Assembly (NCBI RefSeq): GCF_016587415.1 | Contig: NZ_BNJI01000001.1 | Coordinates: forward strand, 1,775,501 to 1,839,500 | Length of the DNA: 64,000 nt | Source of the DNA: Ktedonobacter sp. SOSP1-85 | GTDB taxonomy: Bacteria > Chloroflexota > Ktedonobacteria > Ktedonobacterales > Ktedonobacteraceae | Direction: 5' to 3' | The notes under the pieces: model-generated | What the model saw: the letters and a program-made list of their open reading frames with translations, nothing else | Databases searched by the model: none | What the model was told of the DNA's origin: nothing | Program-made: the position numbers and the translations under genes | Shown here: positions 35,075 through 44,254 of the stretch, piece after piece | How the letters are laid out: each line of letters starts with the position of its first letter | Numbering within the stretch: the stretch's first letter is position 1

Positions 35075-35526
35075 TCACACCTGAGAAACCAAATCCTTTT
35101 CATATCCTTCGGCTGTCAACGCGGGCAACCCTGGCGGAGATCGTCGCTCGTGGAGAGGAACTGTACCAACTTGCTGAATCAAAAGAAGAGGAGATGCTCT
35201 TCCGCTGGGCAACTGAACAATTAAAGACCAATGTACGTACTCGCCTGGCATACGAGCTATTTGAGTTCCCTGAGGCGCAGTATGAAGACGAAGAGTGGGA
35301 GGCTTTTATACGTAGGCATCGAAGAAAGCCCGTGACCCTGGCAACGTTAGCGCAGGAGACCCCCCCTCTGAGCGTAGAAGATGTGAATGCGACGGAACTG
35401 CTTCAGCAGCTTTTGGAGAGCGAAATAACCATAGCGGAAGCCGACCCGGAACCCGTGCTTCATAGCTCACCATTTGTGCCCAGATATACGTTGCCGTTGG
35501 AGGAATGGGATGTCATCTGCGGGTAA
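35071..35526 (+). CDS. Small J-like protein without HPD motif
   Basis: A 151-residue acidic protein. The opening NPFHILRLSTRATLAEIVAR followed by GEELYQLAE resembles the start of a J domain (NPYxVLGL...ATxxEI), and RTRLAYELFEFPE resembles the later helix. The HPD tripeptide that stimulates Hsp70 ATPase is absent. The C-terminal half is low in conserved features. Starts by ATGA overlap with the TPR gene; its end overlaps the GrpE-like start by 17 bases. Context with GrpE-like and Hsp70 genes supports a co-chaperone role, but on sequence alone it could be a novel adaptor. Confidence 0.7.
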   Translation: MITPEKPNPFHILRLSTRATLAEIVARGEELYQLAESKEEEMLFRWATEQLKTNVRTRLAYELFEFPEAQYEDEEWEAFIRRHRRKPVTLATLAQETPPLSVEDVNATELLQQLLESEITIAEADPEPVLHSSPFVPRYTLPLEEWDVICG

Positions 35527-36151
35527 CTTACCTGATTGGAGCATTTTTAAAGAGCGTGAGGCACTCCCTCTGGAATACGAGTTGCTTTCACCAGCTGCAG
35601 AGGTAGCGGCCTTACTACGTGTCCATTATGCCTCCCTCACCGAGGGTCGCCGGGCCGAGGCAGAAGCATTTCAAACCAGTTTTGCGGCCCTGGCGGAACA
35701 GGCTGTACTAGTGGCTCAGCTAGAAATGCTTTTGCAGCGCTCTTCATCGTCTTTTTCCAGCTCAGACCCGGGCAGCCGCCTCCAAGGGAGGCAGGAGACA
35801 TTGCCACGCCTCTATAAGTCTCTCTGCATCATTAAAGATCAAATGCTTGAAGCCCTGACATCTGCTGGTATTGAGATAGAATTTCCGCTCGGCAAATCAT
35901 ATGAAGAGGTCGCCGATTTTGTGGAAATTGAGCAGTGGCGACACCAGCAACACCTGACTGAAGAGATAGTCATAGACGTCTATGAACCCATCATACGCAT
36001 GCTCCAGGCTCACCAAGGCCCCGCACTGGTTCGAGCCGGACGGGTTGTGATGGGGGCACCACTTGAGTCCGAGCCAAGAGATGGCAATCATCATGCAGTC
36101 GCACGTTCATACGAGGAGCATAAAGAGAATGGCCAGGCAACAAATCAGTAA
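35510..36151 (+). CDS. GrpE-like nucleotide-exchange factor
   Basis: A 213-residue protein from ATG 35510, preceded by GGAGG at 35499; the open frame begins at 35474. The middle is a long helix, then DQMLEALTSAGIEIEFPLGK and EEIVIDVYEPIIRM. GPALVRAGRVVMGAP matches the compact beta domain of GrpE (DxYxxGY..RVLRPARVVV). GrpE promotes ADP release from Hsp70. The N-terminal coiled coil is shorter and more divergent than in housekeeping GrpE. It overlaps both neighbours (17 and 23 bases), implying equimolar, coupled synthesis with the Hsp70 that follows. Confidence 0.7.
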   Translation: MSSAGNLPDWSIFKEREALPLEYELLSPAAEVAALLRVHYASLTEGRRAEAEAFQTSFAALAEQAVLVAQLEMLLQRSSSSFSSSDPGSRLQGRQETLPRLYKSLCIIKDQMLEALTSAGIEIEFPLGKSYEEVADFVEIEQWRHQQHLTEEIVIDVYEPIIRMLQAHQGPALVRAGRVVMGAPLESEPRDGNHHAVARSYEEHKENGQATNQ

Positions 36152-38756
36152 AGCGATCGGTATCGACCTGGGCACCACCAATAGCGCGGTCGCCATAATG
36201 AACCCCACCGATACAGATATAGTGTTGCATAAAGATCCTAAAACAAAGCGAGAGACCACGCCAAGTTGTGTCTGGAAGGATCCCCGGAGCCTACAAAAAA
36301 TTGTTGGCACCAAAGCTTTTCAGCGCATCGGGACGACGCCTGAACCCATTAGATCGGTCAAACGCGTCATGGGCAAACGAACATCGGTACGCCTGGGGGA
36401 TGAACAACTGACGCCGGAACAGGTATCTTCGCTGATACTACGCGAAATGAAACAGCAAATTGAAGAAGATGTCGCGCGTTTTTCCAGTGAGAGCGCAGAA
36501 TGGATCGTTGATCGCGCTATTGTGACTGTGCCCGCCTATTTTGACCAGCCTCAGATAGAGGCAACACGCAAGGCCGCTGAGATGGCTGGATTTCAAGTGT
36601 TGGAGTTATTGCATGAGCCAACCGCTGCCGCAAGCTACTACTGCTGGCAAAACCAGGTACAGAATGGAATCTTCCTGGTCTACGATTTTGGTGGAGGTAC
36701 CTTTGACGTCTCCATCCTGCGTAGTATTGAGGGAGCATTTGAGGTTCTAGGTATTAGTGGAAACAACCGGCTGGGTGGTGATGACATTGATAGTATACTG
36801 GCCGAAGAATTGCGTCAACGCCTATTAAGTGAAGAGTATGCTCTCGACCTGGACATAAAAAATGACCTTGAGGATCGCCACCGCTTTGAAAAGCTCAGAC
36901 TCCTGGCTGAGGGCGTGAAGAAGGCGCTTTCTACGTCAGATGAGTTCATATTACGCAGTCAGTCAAGTCTCTATGATAAGCAGGGACAGCCCGTCAACAT
37001 TGATATCCCATTTGAGCGCGACGAAATCGAGGCACTCATGCGGCCCATTATCGCAAGAACCATCCCCTATTGCTACCAGGCCTTGGAGCTCGCGCAGAAA
37101 AAGGCCGGTATTACCCTGGCCGATATCGATGCCATCATTCTCGCAGGCGGAACGACACATATTCCGTTGGTGCGAGAGCTCGTGCGCCAGACATTTTGTG
37201 CTGATCCAACGGCCTCTGACCCCCGAGCAAAATGTACTGAGCCTGTTTATAAGAAGGTCGACACTATTGTAGCTTTAGGAGCCGCGATTCGCGCCTCTGC
37301 CACCGGCGGAGTAATCAACTATGATGCACAGCGCTCCGTACGTGTACTCTTCCGTGGGATTAGCGTCACCGCCACCAGACAAGTCACCATTGGAGGGCGA
37401 GTTGAGGCGCTTGCCCCTGACCTCGATCTTACCGATGGATACATCCGGCTCACCATTCCAGATCTAAGCTTTGAGGATGAGCAAGCGTTGAAAAGAGGCA
37501 ATTCTTTCGGCTTTACACGTGTCCCGTTACAAACTTCAGCCGAGAATCTACTCACGTTTGAGATTTTTAGCGGTAGCGATACCCTGATCGCGACCGTGAA
37601 TCACTCCATAAGCCAGAGCAAGGATGCGTTACGCCCAACCGGTGGTTCTAGTGGAACCGCCTTGCTCTCCAAAGCTCTCTCTCTAGAAGTCAGCCGCGAT
37701 GGCAAACCATATAGGAAGGAACTCATCAAGGCGCTGAGCACCTTACCTGCCAGCCAAGATGACGTCTTTTATCACCCCGGCAATACGCAGCGACTCCGCT
37801 TACCTTTATACCAACAGAAGAAAATGGTCAAAGAAATTGTCATTGAGGACCTTCCCACTCTGGCGAAAGGAACCCCCGTTCACTTTACGCTTCACGTCGA
37901 CGAACTGGCAGGTATAACTGTCAAAGGCACAATTGGCAAGAAAACCTTTGAGACGCAGATCGAGCCTCCACCAGAGCGAAAGCCGCCGACTGCCACTGAA
38001 GTAGAGGCTCTCGATGAGTCATTTCAAAAATTGACAACAACACTGCACACTCAGAAGAAGAGCCGTGTTGAAGAACAATATAAAAAGGCAAGAGAGAGCT
38101 ACGAGGCCGCTGTTGAGAAAGAGGAGCTTGAACAGGCCGTTCATGATTTTGAGGAGTTGGAGGAGCTAGTTGCAAGCATTGCTCCCACTCAGAGCTCAAT
38201 TGAACCTCCACGAGACGTGTTTGAGAAGGTTGTGGGGGAGTGTCTCAATCTCAAAAATTTTGTTGAAGCACTATCTACCTATTCAGGAATTACCCAGCAA
38301 GGCTATAATAGTCGAGAAATCAGCAAGGCAATCGAGACTCAACAAATACAAGGCGATCAGGCATTCCAAGCTGGAGACCAGACCAGATATACAAATGCAC
38401 TTGTTGCGCTCTATGCCTTGCGTGACCATCTAGCGCTTTTGTATGCCAAGGCTGTGAAAAGTGAAAATACTCTCTCAGAATCTGAAAAGGCGGCAAGCTA
38501 TATCCATAGTATCCTTGTGGAGGCGACAGAAATTGATCAAATTGCCACTGGGAGGAAACGGAAAGATTTTCAGAACGAAATCATCCTCATCAAGAATCAA
38601 CTCAATGCGGCAGCACGGGATATCCAGACCAATCCTCTGTTGGTACAGCATCGGGCCAATCAAGCCTGGGTACGTCTCCAACAGATAAAGAACGTTTTGG
38701 TCAACTCCCAAGAAGATGGAGACGATGGCAAGTTGGTAGAGGACCATACCTCATAG
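36129..38756 (+). CDS. Long Hsp70-family chaperone (non-housekeeping DnaK)
   Basis: An 875-residue Hsp70. The ATPase domain is intact: phosphate loop 1 IGIDLGTTNSAVAI (about 11-24), AIVTVPAYFDQPQ, LHEPTAAASYY, phosphate loop 2 VYDFGGGTFDVSIL and adenosine loop IILAGGTTHIPLVREL. The substrate domain is poorly conserved. The C-terminal region is about 200 residues longer than DnaK, with charged helices (TLHTQKKSRVEEQYKKARES) and no EEVD-like end. ATG 36129 has GAGGAG 10 bases upstream; earlier in-frame starts overlap the GrpE-like gene more deeply. It is the core of the operon. Divergence from DnaK suggests specialised clients. Confidence 0.92.
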   Translation: MARQQISKAIGIDLGTTNSAVAIMNPTDTDIVLHKDPKTKRETTPSCVWKDPRSLQKIVGTKAFQRIGTTPEPIRSVKRVMGKRTSVRLGDEQLTPEQVSSLILREMKQQIEEDVARFSSESAEWIVDRAIVTVPAYFDQPQIEATRKAAEMAGFQVLELLHEPTAAASYYCWQNQVQNGIFLVYDFGGGTFDVSILRSIEGAFEVLGISGNNRLGGDDIDSILAEELRQRLLSEEYALDLDIKNDLEDRHRFEKLRLLAEGVKKALSTSDEFILRSQSSLYDKQGQPVNIDIPFERDEIEALMRPIIARTIPYCYQALELAQKKAGITLADIDAIILAGGTTHIPLVRELVRQTFCADPTASDPRAKCTEPVYKKVDTIVALGAAIRASATGGVINYDAQRSVRVLFRGISVTATRQVTIGGRVEALAPDLDLTDGYIRLTIPDLSFEDEQALKRGNSFGFTRVPLQTSAENLLTFEIFSGSDTLIATVNHSISQSKDALRPTGGSSGTALLSKALSLEVSRDGKPYRKELIKALSTLPASQDDVFYHPGNTQRLRLPLYQQKKMVKEIVIEDLPTLAKGTPVHFTLHVDELAGITVKGTIGKKTFETQIEPPPERKPPTATEVEALDESFQKLTTTLHTQKKSRVEEQYKKARESYEAAVEKEELEQAVHDFEELEELVASIAPTQSSIEPPRDVFEKVVGECLNLKNFVEALSTYSGITQQGYNSREISKAIETQQIQGDQAFQAGDQTRYTNALVALYALRDHLALLYAKAVKSENTLSESEKAASYIHSILVEATEIDQIATGRKRKDFQNEIILIKNQLNAAARDIQTNPLLVQHRANQAWVRLQQIKNVLVNSQEDGDDGKLVEDHTS

Positions 38757-38808
38757 TATGGAGCATTCTCCAATCAATAAACACAATGCCACACAGGAGA
38801 GTTGCGAA

Positions 38809-39303
38809 ATGAAAGTATCATGCCCCGAAAGTAGCTGCCAGGCCGAGAATGATGCACGCGCACAAGAATGCAGGCGTTGTGGAACACCGCTGCAAAGCTA
38901 TGTACGGTTGCTTCAATATCCAGCGCAGCTCTTTAATGCTGGACTCCTCAAGGCGCGTAATGGTTCTTTTGAGCAGGCACGCGATCTCTTTGCGGCGGTG
39001 GTGTACTGGTGCCCGAAGGATATCGAGGCCCGTAATGCCCTGGCGCTGGCGTGTTTCGAATTACATGATTTGATGGAGGCCCAGCACCAATGGAAACAAG
39101 TGCTAGCCCAGTCACCAACTAATGTGCTTGCCCTACAAGGGATAAAGTACATTGAGGCGGAGCACCCATGGGATGATGTGCTCCCAGGGAGCACATCATC
39201 TCCACCCCCCTCTGTTGCTACGCAGATGCCAGTCCCAAGGTCCGGCAAGAAAGGCCTCTTTCACAAAAGGAAGAGTCCACAGAGAAGAGATCGTAGGGGA
39301 TGA
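38809..39303 (+). CDS. Zinc-ribbon and TPR protein, last gene of the chaperone operon
   Basis: A 164-residue protein starting at ATG 38809 after AGGAG; an alternative ATG at 38758 would follow the Hsp70 stop by one base. N-terminal zinc ribbon CPESSCQAENDARAQECRRC (Cys pairs), then two TPR units (LLKARNGSFEQARDLFAAVV, DIEARNALALACFELHDLME). A Pro/Ser linker and a very basic tail follow (GKKGLFHKRKSPQRRDRRG). It may bind the Hsp70 or nucleic acid through the basic end. It converges on the kinase-WD40 gene with only 17 bases between stops. Confidence 0.75.
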   Translation: MKVSCPESSCQAENDARAQECRRCGTPLQSYVRLLQYPAQLFNAGLLKARNGSFEQARDLFAAVVYWCPKDIEARNALALACFELHDLMEAQHQWKQVLAQSPTNVLALQGIKYIEAEHPWDDVLPGSTSSPPPSVATQMPVPRSGKKGLFHKRKSPQRRDRRG

Positions 39304-39320
39304 ATCGGTCTCCAAGGGTG

Positions 39321-41021
39321 TTATGATGCCTGCCATATCAGGATTACGCGATCCAAACCGCCAGAGGCAATACGGGCGTTGATGGGAGAAACATCAGGTG
39401 ACCAGGCAAGGGAGCGTACGCCGCGCACGTGCCCTCGATAGATATGCACAAGCTTTCCGGTCGAGGCCTCCCAGATATGGATAGTTTTCTCATCATCGCC
39501 CGAGGCAATAAAGGACCCGTCAGAGGACCACGCCAACGCAAATATGCCAGCTGTATGGCCCTGATACTCCTGAACTAAGCGTCCGCTCGGTACCTCGCGT
39601 ACCTGGACTGTTTGATCATAACTTGCAGAGGCAAGCAGTGCGCCATCGGGGGACCACGCCAGCGCGTAGACACCGGCACGGCCCCCATAGGTCAATACCT
39701 GCCTACCGCTGAGAATATCATGGACATGCACAGTGGTGTCATAGCTCGCAGAGGCAAGAAGCTTCCCTTTGGGGGACCACACAACGGCTAAAATATCGTC
39801 AATATGTCCATGATACGTAGAGAGCGTCTTACCAGTAGTTGGCTCCCACACACGTACGGATCGATCGCTACCAGCAGAAGCAAGATAAGTGCCATCAGGT
39901 GACCAGGCAACAGCAAAGACATCATCAGTATGTTCCTGATACATTCGTACGGGCTTTCTGGTCATAGCCTCCCATATCTGGACGGTCCTGTCACTACTTG
40001 CGGAAGCAAGACAGGTGCCGTCAGGCGACCAGGCAACGGCTGTGACGTCACGGCGATGCCCTGTATAAGTGGCAAGGAGTTGACTGGTCTCGGGATCCCA
40101 AAGGGCAACAGTTTTTCCGTTGCTTGAGGCAAGATAGAGGCCATTGGGGGACCAGGCAAGAGATGTTATCAGATCAATATGCGTGTCGAGGACAAGGAGC
40201 GTCGTCCCCAATGGTGGTTTACTGGCTTTCTCTAAAGCCTCTGCAAACTCGCCTACGCTAGCGAAACGTTGCCCAGGATCTTTTGCCAGCGCCTTCATTA
40301 CCACCTGCTCTACTTCAAGGGGAATAGTGGGGTCTTGTTCGCGTAAACCAGGGGGAAATACAGTCAAATGTTTGACAGCCAGTTCTGCCATAGTGCCCAG
40401 GAAGGGAGGCACACCAACCAACCATTCGTACACGATTGTAGCAAGTGCGTACTGATCACTCGCTCGCACAGGCCTGGCCTGTATTTGCTCTGGTGCCATA
40501 TAGACTGGCGTTCCGGCCACGCCCGAGGTGTGAGAGGGATTCCAGCTATGTGAAGAGGTCACAATCCCAAAGTCACTCAACAGAATTTTTCCCCGGGAAT
40601 CAATGAGCATATTTTCCGGCTTCACGTCACGGTGAACCAATCCATCATCATGAGCGAATTGAAGCGCAGCGCCAACCTGGTTCACATAGGAAACTATCGT
40701 TTTAAGCGGAAGTGGGATGCCTGGTGGATGTAACTGGCGAAGCGTCCCCCCAGAAATGTAGTCCATGACAATAAATGGGAGATCCTCATCGAGGCCAAAG
40801 TCTCTGATGCGCATAATGTGAGGATGATCCAGGCGAAAAGCACGAGCCTCATTGAGGAAGCTTCGTAAATTGTCCTTGTTCAACCGTGCTCGCAAAATTT
40901 TGACCGCAAACAGCTTTTTGTGGTGGATATGTTCAGCGAGATAGACTTCACCAAAACTTCCCTTTCCTAACTGTCGCAGAAGATGATAATTATCTATAGT
41001 TCGTCCTGAATAATCCACCAT
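39321..41021 (-). CDS. Ser/Thr protein kinase with C-terminal WD40 propeller
   Basis: A 566-residue soluble Hanks-type kinase joined to seven WD40 repeats. The kinase has GKGSFGEVYLAEH (P loop), AVKIL (Lys), HRDVKPEN (catalytic loop), DFG and APEQ, all intact, ending near residue 265. The WD repeats follow from about 280 to the end (SLAWSPNGLYLASSNGKTVA, AVAWSPDGTCLASASSDRTV and others), forming one closed propeller. There is no membrane segment. WD40 propellers recruit protein partners, so substrate targeting is likely. It converges on the chaperone operon. A functional link is plausible but only positional. Confidence 0.93.
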   Translation of the reverse strand: MVDYSGRTIDNYHLLRQLGKGSFGEVYLAEHIHHKKLFAVKILRARLNKDNLRSFLNEARAFRLDHPHIMRIRDFGLDEDLPFIVMDYISGGTLRQLHPPGIPLPLKTIVSYVNQVGAALQFAHDDGLVHRDVKPENMLIDSRGKILLSDFGIVTSSHSWNPSHTSGVAGTPVYMAPEQIQARPVRASDQYALATIVYEWLVGVPPFLGTMAELAVKHLTVFPPGLREQDPTIPLEVEQVVMKALAKDPGQRFASVGEFAEALEKASKPPLGTTLLVLDTHIDLITSLAWSPNGLYLASSNGKTVALWDPETSQLLATYTGHRRDVTAVAWSPDGTCLASASSDRTVQIWEAMTRKPVRMYQEHTDDVFAVAWSPDGTYLASAGSDRSVRVWEPTTGKTLSTYHGHIDDILAVVWSPKGKLLASASYDTTVHVHDILSGRQVLTYGGRAGVYALAWSPDGALLASASYDQTVQVREVPSGRLVQEYQGHTAGIFALAWSSDGSFIASGDDEKTIHIWEASTGKLVHIYRGHVRGVRSLAWSPDVSPINARIASGGLDRVILIWQAS

Positions 41022-41359
41022 GCTCTTCTATTCTCGCTACAGAATTTTTCAGGTAGGTCACATAAGTCAGTGCCGCACCTGCTCAAATTGTAGAGGAGCG
41101 AATAGAAGTATGTCAAGGCACAAAATACCCATTAATCCAATCCACACCTTTTCTCATCTCCGCCAAATCGCGTACGGGCGCGTCCGTCGATCAAAGGGGG
41201 CCGTCTGAACGAACACGCTCACACGTCCCACGCGCAACCCCTACCGCCGCACCTTCTCTATCACCAGGGTCCTCTTGTAGCTACGCTCTCTTTCGTATGC
41301 TATACTCATCCTTGCCAGTTCATGAGGTGAATAGGCAGAAGAAACAACGGAGAGAAACG
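41022..41359. other. Intergenic region between kinase-WD40 and MalT-type regulator
   Basis: Divergent promoter region of about 340 bases. No gene or clear repeat. TATACT at about 41300 may be the -10 of the regulator, but no matching -35 is convincing. Confidence 0.4.
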
Positions 41360-44191
41360 ATGTCACAGGCTTCAAGTAAGAGCAGTATGCTTCTGTTACA
41401 GACCAAACTCGCTCATCCGCAACTTCCTCTGGCATTGGTACCAAGAGAGCGCTTGCTTAGGGACTTGGACGCAGTGTCTGCTCACCGCTTAACCCTGCTT
41501 TCTGCCTCTGCTGGCAGCGGAAAGACCACGCTGCTCTCCACATGGGCGATCCACATGCGTTCTTCTGCGCGCAAGGTTGCTTGGCTTTCGCTCGATGAAT
41601 GGGACAATGACCCCATCCGCTTCTGGGCCTCGGTCATCGCGGCTCTGCGCACATACCTGCCTGCTGTCGGAGAGGACGCGCTCCACATGCTCTCTACCCC
41701 GCAGCCGGCGCCGATCCAGGCAATCTTGACAACACTCATCAATGAGATCCTGGAGCAGGGTAGCGAGATTACCCTGGTGCTGGACGACTATCAGATGATT
41801 GAGGACCAAGCGATTCACGAAGCCCTCACGTTCCTGCTCGACCATCTGCCAGTCAATCTGCATCTGGTGCTTGCCAGTCGTATCGATCCTGACTTGCCGC
41901 TCTCTCGCTGGCGTATGCGGGGCCAGATGCTCGAAATCCGCGATCCTGATCTGTGCTTTACCCAAGAAGAGGCGACCAGCTTTCTTGTTCAGGCACCGGG
42001 TTTCCCCTTCTCGGTGGAAGAGGTGAACTTGTTACAGGATCGCACTCAAGGCTGGATTGCGGGCTTGCAACTGGCCACGTTGGCTTTACGCAGGCGAGAG
42101 GACCGGGCAACCTTTCTCCAGACCTTTACGGGGGGTCATCGGTATCTCATGGATTATATCCAGCAGGAGGTTCTGAAACAACAGCCCCTGCCTCTGCAGC
42201 AGTTCTTGCTTCAGGTTGCTGTGCTTCCACGCATGAATGCGGATCTGTGTCTGGCTGTAACCGATGAACCTCGCAGCCAGGAGTTTCTGGAGGTGCTGGA
42301 ACGCAATAACCTTTTCCTGATCCCTCTGGATGAAGAGCGGCGATGGTATCGCCTGCACGATCTCTTTCGCGAGGTCTTGTTGGCGCGTTTGCAGGCGACA
42401 CAGCATGAGCTGTTGCCGGTCTTACACCTGAGAGCAGCGCGCTGGTATGAGGAGCATGATGCGTTGCGGGAAGCCATTGCACACGCCTTGCAAGCTGGTG
42501 ATTTTGTGTACGCAGCCCTCTTGATGGAGCGTGCAGCAGAGCACATGTGGCAGAGTGGCGAGGTGAAGACGATGCATAGTTGGATCAAGATGTTGCCAGA
42601 AGCCGTATTACGAGTACACGCGCGCATTGCTCTTACCACTATGCTCAATCTGCTTCGCAGCACGCAATATTCCCCAGAAAAGCAACGGACCAAAGTAATG
42701 GCTCAAGTTGACGAAATCATAGTGCGCGTGGAGCAAGCGTCCCAGTGCAAAGACCATGCAACTCTGCCAGAGCAAGATGCCACTTGGCTCACTCAGCATA
42801 TCCGCCTGTTGCGTTTGATAAGCGCCATTCAGCCTGCTTTCCTGGCAGGAGATGCAGAGCAACTGGAGCGCATCGCTCTGGAAATATTGGCTCTGATTGG
42901 AAAAGAAGAGGCGGATTGGAAAGTGTTCGCCACCTATAGCTTGATGGTGAGCTATGAGATACAAGGCAAGCTCGCTTCGCTCCTCCCCTACTTGGAGCAA
43001 GAGACGCAAGAATACGATCTATCGCGAAATTACCATATGGCCTTCACTGCCAGGGGGCGGCTAGCAGGTGCTTATCTCAGCACAGGGCTGCTTCGCCAGG
43101 CTCGCAAAACGTACCTGGAAATGTTGGATCTGTTCGCGTCTCGCCCCAACATCGCGCTTGAGGAAGCGGCGGTAGGCTATGTCTATCTTGGGCTGGCTAT
43201 GCTCTCCTATGAATGGAATCAATTGGAAGAGGTAGACGCCTGGTACCAAAAACTGCTTCCTCTGGCGCAGGTCTCGCAGAATATGCATCTGCGCATACGG
43301 GAAACGAGCAACCGCGTCCACTTCGCTACTAGAATGGGCGATATACCAAAGGCTGAAGCGGCATTGAAAGAATTCGAGAGCCTCGTTCAAGACCATAGGT
43401 ATGCTACCTATCGCTCTACCATAATAAGCCAGCGCATCGAGATCTGGTTGGCCCAGGGCAATCTGGCCGAGGCATCCAACTGGGCTGCTGACACCGACCT
43501 CAATTTTCAGGAGTTGGCTGTCACGCGGGAATTGGAATACGTGGCTCTGGCTCGCGTCTATCGCGCTCAACGGAAGTATACAGAGGCATGGCATCTGCTG
43601 GAACGGATGCGCACCCGCACAGAAAGCGATCAGCGAGGATCAGATCTCATCTCCATTCTGGCGCTCCAGGTGGTTGTATTGCAAGAATGGGGAGAAACGG
43701 AGCAAGCAAGAAAACTGGCTCTGCGCCTGCTCACCGAAACTGCGCAGGAGGGCTATGTTCGCGTGTATCTGGAGGCAGGAGAACCAATGAAGCAGGTGCT
43801 GCAAAGCTGCCTCGATGCACCTCAAGACGAGGAACAAAGCAGATTTGCTGCTTCTCGCACGTATGTCTCAACTCTGCTGGCAGCTTTCGAGCAGGAGCAG
43901 CCGCGCGCGCAAAGAAGAGATGCCTTTCCTGTCCCTCCTCAACAGATTCTAGCGCAAGTGCCATACAACACCTCTGCTGACGCTGCGGCAGCACTCATCG
44001 AACCGCTAAGTCCCCAGGAGCGACGTGTGCTGCGCCTGCTCGTCGCCGGACGCTCCAATCCGGAGATTGCGAGCGCCCTGGTGGTCTCGGTCAATACGGT
44101 GAAGACGCATCTGCAGAGCATGTATCGCAAAATGGGTGTCACCAACCGCGTAGAAGCGAGTGCAGCCGCACGTAGCCTCCATCTGCTCTAA
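41360..44191 (+). CDS. LuxR-family regulator of the MalT (LAL) type
   Basis: A 943-residue STAND-class transcriptional activator. Walker A SASAGSGKTTLLSTW is near residue 55, Walker-B-like ITLVLDDYQMIED near 135 and the arginine-rich LASRIDPDLPLSRWR sensor near 175. A long TPR-like helical region follows (about 350-830). The C-terminal LuxR HTH is LSPQERRVLRLLVAGRSNPE then NTVKTHLQSMYRKMGV. ATG 41360 after GGAGAG is chosen over the frame start at 41297. Such proteins bind ATP and an inducer before activating transcription. No clear target operon is adjacent. Confidence 0.93.
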   Translation: MSQASSKSSMLLLQTKLAHPQLPLALVPRERLLRDLDAVSAHRLTLLSASAGSGKTTLLSTWAIHMRSSARKVAWLSLDEWDNDPIRFWASVIAALRTYLPAVGEDALHMLSTPQPAPIQAILTTLINEILEQGSEITLVLDDYQMIEDQAIHEALTFLLDHLPVNLHLVLASRIDPDLPLSRWRMRGQMLEIRDPDLCFTQEEATSFLVQAPGFPFSVEEVNLLQDRTQGWIAGLQLATLALRRREDRATFLQTFTGGHRYLMDYIQQEVLKQQPLPLQQFLLQVAVLPRMNADLCLAVTDEPRSQEFLEVLERNNLFLIPLDEERRWYRLHDLFREVLLARLQATQHELLPVLHLRAARWYEEHDALREAIAHALQAGDFVYAALLMERAAEHMWQSGEVKTMHSWIKMLPEAVLRVHARIALTTMLNLLRSTQYSPEKQRTKVMAQVDEIIVRVEQASQCKDHATLPEQDATWLTQHIRLLRLISAIQPAFLAGDAEQLERIALEILALIGKEEADWKVFATYSLMVSYEIQGKLASLLPYLEQETQEYDLSRNYHMAFTARGRLAGAYLSTGLLRQARKTYLEMLDLFASRPNIALEEAAVGYVYLGLAMLSYEWNQLEEVDAWYQKLLPLAQVSQNMHLRIRETSNRVHFATRMGDIPKAEAALKEFESLVQDHRYATYRSTIISQRIEIWLAQGNLAEASNWAADTDLNFQELAVTRELEYVALARVYRAQRKYTEAWHLLERMRTRTESDQRGSDLISILALQVVVLQEWGETEQARKLALRLLTETAQEGYVRVYLEAGEPMKQVLQSCLDAPQDEEQSRFAASRTYVSTLLAAFEQEQPRAQRRDAFPVPPQQILAQVPYNTSADAAAALIEPLSPQERRVLRLLVAGRSNPEIASALVVSVNTVKTHLQSMYRKMGVTNRVEASAAARSLHLL

Positions 44192-44229
44192 TCACTCCAA
44201 CTCACCACCTCTCTTGCCTTGTGACGACT

Positions 44230-44250
44230 CCCCACGGATAAATCCGGGGG
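44230..44250 (-). ncRNA. Right-end hairpin after tnpB no. 2, possible omega-RNA part
   Basis: CCCCACGGAT and ATCCGGGGG pair across a short AT loop immediately beyond the tnpB stop. IS200/IS605 right ends carry such hairpins, and omega RNA usually ends there. The role is assigned by position. Confidence 0.45.
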
Positions 44251-44254
44251 CTTC

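Noticed and set aside
35071..35526. Calling this gene dnaJ
   Set aside because: The HPD tripeptide and the Gly/Phe and zinc regions of DnaJ are absent; only a loose J-like N-terminal pattern remains.
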